This document shows, one piece after another, positions 9,877 through 21,800 of a DNA stretch of 64,000 nt. How positions within the stretch are numbered: position 1 is the stretch's first letter; every line of letters starts with the position of its first letter. The position numbers were made by a program, and so were the translations under genes. The DNA is from Dillenia suffruticosa (taxonomy: Eukaryota > Streptophyta > Magnoliopsida > Dilleniales > Dilleniaceae): the NCBI GenBank assembly GCA_033439265.1, contig JAVTVX010000012.1, positions 15,225,501 through 15,289,500 on the forward strand, read 5' to 3'. The notes under the pieces are model-generated. The model saw only the letters and a list, made by a program, of their open reading frames with translations. It searched no databases and was not told the DNA's origin.

Positions 9877-12800
9877 TTAGAACAGCTCTTCTGAATTGAA
9901 CTTATTCCAGGCTTCCTATACCGACATAAATCAAAATCGCGTGAGAAAGTGATTCTAATATATAAAAGGCAAAGCAACTATGCATTTCAGATTGACTCAA
10001 CATTTTAATAAACATGTCCAATGACACGAATATGAATCAATTTTAGGAGTTAGTAAGAACAAAGCCAAGAACAAAAGGGTACACAAAAAGGGGAAAGGAA
10101 AAAAAATAAAAAGAAATAAAAAGAAAAGCAAATAAATAAAAACAAACAAACTTATACATGTTCAAATGAAACTAAAAATAACAATGGAACAGAGAGAGCA
10201 ACTATTTTCCCTTTTCCCTTTTCCCTTTTCCTTATCTTATATCTAGAAAAGAGCAGTGTCCTCCTCATCTTATATCTGGAAAAGAGCACAGTCCATGTCC
10301 AATATGGACAGACATGTATCTGACACACCTCATCCATATTTAGGAAACAGTGTGCTTCGAAGTTAACCTAGGAAAACTTCTAGCATAAAAGAAGAGCATA
10401 AATAAAGGTTATATGAGTAATTAATTCATGCAATACCATCTTCAAAGGCAGCCAAAATTTCAGTCTGGCCCAGCCTGGTAAGCACAGCCAATAAAGTGGT
10501 CCAGTCAAAGAAAAATAGGCCAGACAAATGGTCAGGCCAGGCTTAGCTGAATCCTAGGAAAATGCAGATTCTATCAATGCATCTCCAGGACTCTTTGACC
10601 TTTCACGAACAGAAGCTTGGATCAATTAAGAAAAATCTCATCTTCTTCACTTCATTGTTATTGTTCCTCTCACTCCACACCGAGTGAAGCCTTGTATGGT
10701 GGCAAATACGAACTCAGTGACTCTCTTCAGCAGACTTTGACATTCTAACTCCATTGTTGAAGGACAGAACGAAAAGCAGTGATGTCCACTCACTATAACT
10801 ACAGCTTGATGAGCGAAGCCACTGTTGCAGGAGGTCAGGGCAATGCACTAGGTCAGAGAAGCACTTGGTAGGGAATGCATGGGGACTAGGATTAGGATTT
10901 AGGACTGGGTTTTCCTTTTATCATCCTTCGGACCATAATAACTGGTTCGACTTCTTTTTGGAGGGTATTCAATTCCATCCCAGGAAAAACCTTCTCCACT
11001 GAAGTAATCCAAGCTAATGGAAGTTTATCCAGTATTACCCCCACAAAGACGAAAGCTTCTCCCAACATCGTTTCTAGCCTCAGGGTGGGGCATGGCGAAG
11101 TTTGTAGACGTTTCTCATCTTTAATTTGCAAAATGATGCAATCCTCTTTCTCAACAAGAATAGAGAGTTTAAGGAAAATGATTAATTTTTTCAACATTTT
11201 TGAGAAAATCTTGAGGCCAAGAGTGAACTTCTCAATATTAATGTCCCAAGTGGGACTTTTTATAATTTGGTAGTGCTCATTGGTTGTGAGAAGACGGAGT
11301 GGCATATTTCTTACTAAGGAGTTCCTTTGGAGGGCAATCCAAGTAGTGTTCATTTTCTGAATCCAATTGTGCCCAGGATTAGTAACAGATTAGAAAGGTA
11401 GAAGGATGCTTTTCTCTCTGTAAATGAACGCATTATCCTTATCTTTGAGTCTCTCTCTACCATTCCCCCCCTTACGATTCTTGTAAGGGTGACAAAAGAG
11501 ATGAGTAGTTAACAAAAAACTTCCTAAGGCAAGGTGTGGTGTGGCTTTGGGAGTGGACTTCAAAACATAAATTTTGCAGTGGTTTGGGACTCAATAACTT
11601 TGGTGTTCGAGAACATTTCCATGGTGCACAATGGCATGAAGATTGCCCCTAGAACTTAATTCTTTATGGCATGAAGTTATGATAAGCAGGAACAGATCTC
11701 GGCAAAAGGGATGGAATGATAAGACCAGAGGAAGAGTTTTTCATTGTAACCCTCAGAAGTGCATCACTCACATCATAATTTTTTTCCTCTAGAGCATTCA
11801 AAGTGGGGGATAGTTCTTGTGTTTTCTTTTAAGAAAAATATTGGATTAGGTATTCTCCCCTTTTCATCACCTTTACTCGATTCTATCAGTTATCTATGCT
11901 TCACTTGGCCCCAATGAAAGATTTCTATAATGAGGAGGCTCATTTAGTTGCTTGAAATTTAGATTTCTAAAGAAATCTTAATTATAGATAAGTTATAGAG
12001 CTTTTCCCCAAACTTTATTGTTAGAAGGAAATGAATCATTTTTCAATGCCCGTGATACTAATGTTGGAGTCTTGATGCGTGTGGTACCATCTCTTGTAAA
12101 TCTTTCATCATCTCATTTCCCTTCCTTGTACCCTTCCTTTTCCCCCAACCAATTTCATATGAAAGGTAAAGATTCCTAACAAAGTTAAGCCTTTTACTTG
12201 GTGTATGGAGGTTGACAAAATCAATACAAATGGTTAGTTAAAAAGAAAATAATGAATCGTTTTAAAAGCCATCTTTCCAGACATATGCCGTGTTACAAGG
12301 AGTCTAAAACTAGAGACCATTTGTTTCTACATTACTTTTTTGTACAGCAAACATGGAACTTCTCAATTAGTGGGCCCACCCTAGAAACCACTATAATTTC
12401 ATTTGCTATTGACAAAGTTTAAAGGTGTTGGAGGGCTGGAAAGATACTTCACTTTGGAGACATGCACTGGTAGCTAATCTTTGGTGTACTTGAAAGGAGC
12501 AGAATGCTAAGTTTTCTAAAGATCAGAATACTGGTCCTGTCGTCTAGGACAAGATTGTTTTTTATACTTCTCTTTGAGCTCTAGGTGCATATAGAGATAA
12601 CAGTTTAGAGGAGTTGAAGGATTGAAAAGCTTTTTAAGTCTTTGTTAACTCTTCTTTTCTCTTACTTCATAGGACTTCCCAACATTAGAGTTTTACGTAT
12701 ATATTCTCACATATTTAATACAATTCTTTTTTCTAAAAAAGTGGAACAATTATAAGGAACAAATATAGTGACAAATAAACCCCAAAGGATGAAATACCTT

Positions 12801-15800
12801 GAGGAGGTCAAAAACCTTCTCAGCAATATACTTTTGCTGAAGATTAGCACCTTTCTGTTGCACCTTGTCAGGATGGATGCACAAAGTAGCCCTTCTGTAT
12901 ACCTTTTTGACTGCTGCAGCTGTTATCAGATCAGTCAAAGAAACTGGTTGCCATCCACATTCAGGCCACAGGACCTAACAAGAAATGGTTTGTCTCAGAG
13001 GTATTGACAAAATTACATAATACAAACATCTTAAACAAGAGATATTAAGAACCAAATGATAAAAAGAGTAGCCAACAAATGAGGCTCCCAATGGAGCTAA
13101 GTGAGATGATAAGAAGCTTTAGCATACAAGAAAAGGTACTTGTCGCAATTTGAATGCGCTAAGTTTTTCAAAACATACATCCACTCCAAAAATTCAAACT
13201 TGAGGAAGGTGTTTCTCAAAATTTTATGTCTTAACTCGGTTCGTTACATGTGGGTCTGACACAACTTATAAGAGAGTTCCAACATGTGAAACATAAGATG
13301 AGATGACTAATTGAGTCCGGTAAGATTTGGACCAACAACCTGTACAGTGGTACCATGATATGCCTTGTGAAACAATCCACTCCAAAATAAACTTATGGAA
13401 AAAGGCATTTTTCATAATTTATATCTCACCAGAATCCATGATCTTCAAGTCACAATGGAACAAGTCAACAATTGTGAACAAGCCAAACCCCTCCCCCCCC
13501 CCCCATTCAACAGAAGTTCATAACCTTTTAAAGAAACATATATGACATTTCAAAGGAAAAGGAAACAAAGCATTATATATCACTACCAAAAAATAGTCAT
13601 GGGATCGGACATTGTCTTGTGGAATGCTTTTGAACCAGGCAGACAAATCTTATAAACAAGAAATTTTGAACCACGTGAGTTGCTTATTAACATATACAAC
13701 AACAAAAAACTAAGCCTTAATCCCACATATAAATAGCATTTCATTGATGATGTATCTCTTGTATCCTACTTTTCAAATTTCCATCATGTAGGTACCCTCA
13801 TGTATCAATATTCCATATCAATATATCATGTTCGTGATTTTTGAAATTCGTCACACATGCTTTCATATGTATACTTGATGATTCATAGGTAAACAAATAC
13901 TTTGACAACAATCAAATGAAAGAAGCTCAGGCACACAAGAGCAATAGAAGAAAAACCTAAAACAGTTACATATGTTCTAAAGGAAAGCATATTTAACCAA
14001 ACAACAAAATTTGCCCTATTGAAAAACAGCAACTGTCATTTGGTACCCCAATTCTACTCCAGGAAAACTAGCTCGAACAATGTAACAGATTTTATTAAGG
14101 CATGTGGTAGCAGAAAAGCTAAAATCAGAAATATACGTACTTGTTGATGAAGAGAAAGCAGCCTAGAGGCACTAAGTGGTCCAGGTATAAAAAATAAATA
14201 AATTAAATTAAAGGAAAAAGAAACGCATACAAAAAAGAACAAAGAATAATACATGCTTGTAATGGGGAAAAGCTAAAGTATGTCAAGGCTGACTAACACC
14301 AGTAGACAGAAAAGACAAAGAAAAACACCAAGAAGCAACACGAGATTTGACATCAGAATATAACAGTTGCACAAAGAAAACCATTTCGAAACCTGAGATT
14401 AAATGATGCCCAATTACCATCAAAATGTAATTGAAACAACAGTAATAAAAATAAATGGAAGTTTAACAAATTCACAGGCACTAAAGCATACATATTGCAA
14501 TGTTGAAAGCAGAGCCCTGAGGTTTCCTTCTTTCCCTGCAGCCCAGCGCTTGATCTCCACATCAAGTGTTTCAGCAATCCTCTGTATCAACGAAAACTAT
14601 ATTAGACAACCTAAACAGCCAAATTGACTCAAAAGAAGAATTAAGAAGCTCTGGTAAAAGAGAAACAGCAAAAAGATGAAAAGTATCTACCATGCAAACT
14701 TCAACTAAATAACAGCTCTTCCTGTACTTCTTTTATCATACAGGAATTATAAGCAACCTAATCTATGCACAACTTTCATGTACTTATACTTCCAAGTACA
14801 ATTGTTTCGGAAGGCCAATCAAGAGAAATTAGGACTTTATTAGCACAGATACATATAGTCATCTAGAAAGCACATATACTTTAAAACCGAACCCATACAT
14901 ACAAGTATCGGATAAAGATATGCCAAGATATACATGTCAAATACACGGTATTCCAATTGTTGCATTATTCAAATGGTGGGATATGCAGGGAATACTGTAA
15001 GGATAAAAATTTTGTGGATATTTTGAAGAGAGAGGAACTCTTCAAATCTCTGATAAAGTGGATGGACAAAGAGAAATACTGTGGATTTCTTTAAACTTCT
15101 AACTTCAAGCATCTGAGAGGTAGAAGTACAAAGAAAGGAGCTCAATTTCAAACAAAATGAGTGGTACTCCTTTAGACTATGGGTACAACAGAGATTAAGG
15201 AAGTGAGAGATCAAGAAACTTCAACCTCATCTAAAGATGAAATGAAGCTCCCACCTCAGGTTTTTCTTATCTCTTCTTTCTATTTTTAATGAAACTTATC
15301 TTCTCTCCTCTTCCTCTATTTACTCATCTGCACCTTCTTTCTTTCAATCACTTTCATCTTCTCTTCTACTTTTCTCAACTCTATAAGGTAAAAGAACAGA
15401 CCACAATCTTTAATTTTAAAATCTCACATACTTCTTCTCGTGTCTTGTTTCTGTACCCTCTCTTACTATCTTAAGCCAGACCACAACTTTATTTATGTTG
15501 TTTCTCATCTAGCATTAAAATCTCAAAATCTTAAAATTTATTCCCAAAAAAAAAATTATAAGCATTGTTACTTATTAAATATAATTGATATGAATTTGGA
15601 AATACATATTTTCATTATTGTATCCTAGTTGAACTCTATCCTAAAAGGGCGTACCCAGTGCCGAGGCTCCCACATTGTGGGGTCTGGGGAAGGGTATACC
15701 TAGGCAGCCTTCCCCTTGTTTTTTTTTTTTGCAAGGAGGCTGATTCGAACCTTGGACCTCCAGGACACAATGGAGAGACTCCGTCATTGCACCAGGCCCG

Positions 15801-18800
15801 CCCTTCAGTTGTACTCTATCCTATATTTTCAAAATTTATAGCATCATCATGTTTCTATTATAGCTTCCATTCTTGTTAGGTAATCATTTGGGAGGGAATA
15901 AAAGTCGATATCGAACCACATCAGCAACCAAGTAGCCATCAGCGCTTCAGATATAGGACTATGTACATAGTGAGAAGAAAATAATAACAAAAAGCAGAAA
16001 ACAAAAACAGAAAAGTGCATTTCCATGTATCCTATGATAACACAACAAGTGTGTCCTGGTACAAAACCATGAGAACGGTTGCTGATAAAATCAAGGGTGA
16101 AAATTTCTTCTACAGGAAGAATCAGTTGGCAAATACTGAAACATAATGCCCAGGGGTAAACTCACTCATATCACAAGCAACTCCAAGAAGAAACTCCAAC
16201 TTAGAATTATGTAACTCTTGGAATATAATGACAAAATAGTTAACAATATTCTTGTGACAATTGGCTTGAGTGAGAGACTGAGATAGAGAGAGAGATTACA
16301 TGGTCAAGAGGTTGCTTGAGAGGTTACATCATGAATGATTGCTTGAATGATTAGCACTCAAACACACATCTATTTATACAAATCAAAGAGAAGCATTCCC
16401 ATGATAATATAGATGGCATATATTTCCCAAGACTCATACAACAAGAATAACAAACTGAGCCTTAATCCCAATAGTTTGGAGTATTTGAGAGGCAAATATG
16501 AAGATAATTAAAATAAATAAATAAATACGAAGATAAATGAATTAAGAAAAATAATAATAATAAATAAATAAATATAAACAAAAATAAAAATGAAATAATA
16601 TTATATAATATAAAATATGATAATTTAATTTGTACGGATTTTTTTACGCCACTCATTCCTATCTAAAGTCATCTTCTCGTCTAAACTCTTAACTATCATG
16701 TCTTTACGAATAATTTGCATCCAAAGTTATATTTCCCAAGACTCGTATTTATTAAAATTGAATCGAGATTCAAATCGTGAATCAAAAAGCTCATTTTTTG
16801 AATCGTGAATCATATCGAATCATGAATTGTAAGATTGAGTCTAATGCATATAGCCTATATAGGTTCCTTGTAGAACATGAATACACAATATATTAAAATA
16901 AAGTATTCATAAAATAAAGTACTCAAAAGCTAACATTTGATAAATTAAAATTGTGTCTTTAAAAAGGTTTTACGCATTAAAAAGTAGGAACTTAATTGTA
17001 TTGTTTAAAGAAAAGAGACTGTTGTCTATTGCATTCAACAAGATGATTTTATGACTAAAAATAATAATAATGAGTTAAAAGAAAAAGGAAAAAGTGCCTT
17101 GTTGGTTGATACTAAAACACAATAATACAACTTAAAATAATACTAAAAAGAAAAGCGCCTTGTTGGCTGATACTAAAACACGTGTGCAGTCCATTCCACT
17201 TACAAGCCAGTGTTTATTTCCTTTTTTTAAGTATGAAAGGAAAAACATGTCTGCAGTCCAGACTCCAGTATTTCCTCAGACTGCTCGTGATCATGACTAC
17301 ATCGACGCTCTATGTTCATGATCTCCTTCAACAACATCCATCCTACTTCTCAAACGACTTCAGCAGTCAGCACGAGTCCTTGATCTCCTACAGTTCCAAT
17401 TGGAGATCTGCTTCATCGACGGTAACGATGTCCTCAATCTCCATCTTCTTCTTCAATCACAACCTCAATCAAACCATTGAATTCAAATACAATCGGGCAA
17501 TTCATCAACAATTCTTAGCAATCTGCGATTCAGATAACTGATCTGAATCGATTATGCTATTAAGTGAATCGAATTGCATGATTGGAATTGTGAATCGTGC
17601 AATTCCGATTGCCATACTTGTATTCATATTACCTAGAGAAATTTATTGATTTTCTCTTATTTCCAATAGATCCTAATAATTTTGTATTGCTATTTCCAAC
17701 ATGATTCAATGCTGATATTTAAAATTATTGGCTCCATTACTTCCATCGATAAAAATTCTCAAAGATATAGTTGCAAGGATACCCACCTGAATCAGAACAT
17801 CTACAAAATCATGGCCAACAGAAGATACTGAATCTTTCAAAATTAAAAATCCTTTAGCACCGCTAGTGGAGAAGGCCTTTCTGTCCTCGGTAAAGATCAC
17901 AAAATTATTTTAGAATGCTATATACATCTGTTATAACATAATGGAGTATTAAAAGAGTAATTTCTGTATCACTTGTAAACAAACAGTGTAGCAGCTTCAA
18001 GAAGGTATAGTATTACACATCCATGTCATCATTCTTAGAACCGTACAGCCCAAAGATGAATTTCCACGCTAGAAGATAAGGGACAAAGGCAAAGCTAAGT
18101 CTATCATAAATCCAGCCTAATCCAACAGTCAATTTGGTCACATATGAGGGTGTTTTGCAAAGCTGATGCCTATCACACCAAATTAGCACCGGCTGGTTTG
18201 GTAATCTTGAACGCTGCACCCAAACCCCTAACTCCCCACCCAAGAAACTCTAAAATAAAATAACAAAACAAACAAAATATACAGGGAAAAGGGGGGAAAA
18301 GAAATATGGATAATAAGCAAAGAATGACCAGCTTTGAAGGAAAAGTGGAGGTACTTACATGTCTCTCTGCCTGCTCCCTCCGTGTTTGAAGGTCCCGCTG
18401 GTTCTTCTCAGCTAGAGCTTTTGCCTAAGCAGCAATTTAGCAATCAACATCAAAGAATCGAAGGGCAATATTCAAAACAGGCAGACAACTTACTAAAGCC
18501 CAATTTGAGATCTCAAGAAAAAGCTTAATATAACAAAATATTCATCATGTAAGACTCAATGGAAAATTTTGAAAGAAAGCACACACCGCACGCTCTTGAG
18601 TCCTTTGGTGGCGTTCCAATCGGGCTCTTCTTCTTTCTTCACTTTCACCGTCAACTTCCTGGAATTCCCCAGATGATGGAGGAGCTTTTGCAAGGATCAT
18701 CAAGTGATGAGAAAGAACAGAGAAGCCAAATGAGCACAGCAAACTGACAATAAAACATGGTTCAATAGCGGCACTCCACCAATAATTTACCTCCAAATAT

Positions 18801-21800
18801 TGAACTAAGGTCATCAACAATATTCGTAGTTGACAATACTTTCCTCATACTGGATGAGGATCCCACTGACGTTCTCCTTACTGCTTCAGGCACTTGCCTG
18901 TTCTGGGACTGCATGTCAAACAACGGTTCCTGAAACATGGTGTCAGAAACTGAATAACGGATATCATATTAAACAGAAAGTTCACAGGGACAGATTCTCA
19001 CTGAAAAGTTGGCCCTTGGCCTTGGCGCACTGCTAGGACGTGAACTCATACCGAAAAAGGAATCAAGGTCATTTTCATTCTTTTGTTGATTTGCTCTTCC
19101 AGCAGCAGCTGCTTTCTCCCGAGCCTCTGCAGCTGCTCTCTCTCGAGCCTCTGCAGCAGCTCTTTCAACTGCAGCTCGCTCTACTCTGAGTCGAGCTTCT
19201 CTCTCCCTTGCTTCTGCATTTGCCCTTTCCTTGGCTTCTGCAGCAGCCTTTTCTGCTCTTTCCCTTGCCTCTGCTGCAGCTCTCTCCCGGGCTTCAGCCT
19301 GTGCTCTCTGAACTGCAGCTCTTTCAGCTTTTAGACGAGCCTCAGCAGCGGCCCTTTCTCGTGCTTCTCTTGTGGCCCTTTCCACAGCTTGTCTGGCCTT
19401 TTCCCTTTCAATCTCTCTTTGCCTCTCCCTCTCAAGTCTCCTTTGTTCTCTCTCTTTCTCTTCCCTCTCCCTCTCAAGTTCTTTAGCTCTCTCCCTTTCT
19501 CTCTCAAGTCTCCTCTGCTCTCTTTCTTCCTCCTCCCTTTCCCTCTGTCGCAGCTCACGATCCAGTCTCTCCTGTTTTTCCCTGAGCTCTCTCTCGTTAT
19601 CATCTTGCATTACCCTCTCATCCTTATCCAAATTTATAGCTTCTTTACTTCGAGCAGCTTTAGCGTACTCTCTCTCCCTTACTTCCTTAGCATACCTAAA
19701 CTTAGCCTCAGCTCTATCCATGGCCTCCTTCATAGCAGCAGCAGCAGCAACTGAGTTTGTCTCTCCATCTTCCCCAGTAAGAGCATCTACATCTTTGTCA
19801 AAATTACTTCTATTTCTACCCATGGCGAAATCCTCGAGTTCATCAATCTGTGACACAACAGGTTTTGCAGCAGCAGGAGCAGATTTAAGGCCCTGAGAGT
19901 ATTGCATGGAATTTGGGAAAGAGGAAAATTCATTAACATTCTTTCTCGAATTTGAGGAGGCAAAAGAGCCCACTCCAGATTTTGGTGGTCTTGGAGGAGG
20001 GGGTCTTGATGGTGGAGGAGCACTGGTTGGTTGAGTAAATAGTGGAATTTCTGAAACTGTAAGCCATATATCATCAGAAGTTGCTACATTATCTTCAGAT
20101 CTTGGCGAGGTACCTATCTCTGAGTTTGACTCAGGATTAGCATTGACAAATGAAGCAGGAGAAGTAGTTTGATTATAAGGTTTATCAGACTCTGATGAAG
20201 CTGCAGGCATGCCAAACAGGGGCTCCTGAGATTCACAGAAACTGTTGCCAGGAGTTGTTTTCTGTGAGCGGCTCTCAGCACTTCTAGTGGAAGTTTTCTC
20301 AAATGATTCTCCACCAACTGAACTCTGAGATGCACTCATGCTTGACCCCTTCCTTGAAGGGCTACCATCCTTTACCTTATTATTCATCAGCTCAGATGAA
20401 AATTCAGGTACAGATTTTCCAAGACCTTCAAGGGGATTGATATCATCAAATACTCCCCTAGTAGATGAGTTAAGTTTTGTACTTCCTGAGCTATTGAGTT
20501 TGCTAATTTCCTCCAATGGATCAGTAAAGAGCCCAGAAGAAGTTGCTGGCGTCGAATTTGATCCCAAAACAACAAATGGATCATCCATAGTGCCAGAGGT
20601 TGTTTTGGTTGAATTGGCAGATGCTCTCTGGGAGCCCTGTGGCGAAGGCCTATGAAGGAAAATAAAATTTTCATAAGGTCGATTTGAGTAAAGAGACTTG
20701 ATCGGAAGATCAGCTCTTGTAAAATAGGGCATAATGTAACTCAAGTATTCAAAAATTCTATCTTGTTATTGACTCCAATCCTCAATTAGCTTGTCATTAG
20801 CACTTCACCTATATGATATCAATGGAGCTATAAACATGGTAGAGAACTTGGGGCAACTCAAACATTTCCAACTCAAGAATTATACTTGCTCCAGTTTCAT
20901 TCTCAAATGGGTTGATATAGACTTGGTTCAACCCAGTGTTCTAAAATTATTGTTTCAGAAACATGTCTAAGCAAGATATAACCTCATAAAATGCAAAAAT
21001 ATGAATAGCCAAGTCAGAGACCTTTCTTAAACATTTAGCATAGGCCTTCTTACGCTGCCTTCACAAGTACAATATAGCTTTTCATGGGGATTTGGCTTTC
21101 CTATACCAATGATATTACCTCATTAGCTCCCATTACTATTCTATTCAGGAACTATTAAAACTTTTTAGTTTCCATGTCATTGTGGGTATAACATTTCAAA
21201 GAAAATTCTTTTAGTGATGTTGCAAATCTTTATTGTTGTTTGCTCAGTCACTTTCATGGATGATCACAGTTTTAGATTCTTTTTCTTCTTCTGATAAAGA
21301 GCATAATATATAGAAAAGGAGCATCAAAGGGACCAACATGTATGAACCCTTGGCACGTGCACATAAGAGAGAGAGAGAGAGAGAGAGGTTACAAAAATAA
21401 CAACCTAATAAAGCATAAAATAAAAAAGAAATTAAGCCACCCAAAAATGTAATCATCCAAAAAAGTAAATCAATTTTATCAATCAACATTAAAATCTATT
21501 TACCAACATTGATGGACTATAAACATTCAGACAGTTATATATTAAATAAAACTAAGAGCTCAGAAAGTTATTTTGAGCAAATGTTAATTTAAAGCATGGG
21601 CATGACATAATTAAATATATAAACACAACAGAAAAACAAATTCCAGGAGTAAGGCATGACACAACTAGCTTTCAAACAATCACATATTCACATTTAATAC
21701 ACATTAGGAAATATAAAATTCAACTACAGCGTTATACCTATGACTATATGCTTCAAAATAGGAAAATAGTCAATCTGCAACTAAAATGTGAGATTCGCCT

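Larger units (their letters stand above)
9916..12797 (-). other. Intron 7 of the auxilin-like gene
   Basis: GT-AG intron of 2882 bases. It contains a plus-strand LINE fragment (11570-12720) and a 153-codon open frame on the minus strand (10892-11353). The rest is unassigned AT-rich sequence. Confidence 0.88.
14582..18358 (-). other. Intron 5 of the auxilin-like gene
   Basis: GT-AG intron of 3777 bases. It holds the Au-like SINE (15644-15806), an LTR-like stretch near 15900-16440, a low-complexity A/T tract near 16500-16620, a GAATCG-rich region (16740-17625) and a 61-bp direct repeat (17091-17182). Open frames inside it show no known motif. Confidence 0.88.

Noticed and set aside
17182..17541. 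119-codon open frame in intron 5
   Set aside because: No recognisable domain, Ser/Phe-rich, and within a repeat-like region of the intron.
19083..19896. Plus-strand open frames of 83, 92, 121 and 174 codons
   Set aside because: They are antisense shadows of the Glu/Arg/Ala coiled coil in exon 2 of the auxilin-like gene; the products are Ser/Leu/Cys runs.
18969..20744. The full 591-codon minus-strand frame as a single-exon gene
   Set aside because: Its first 31 and last few codons lie in introns; AG at 20650 and GT at 19001 give a better model that joins to exons 1 and 3 in phase.
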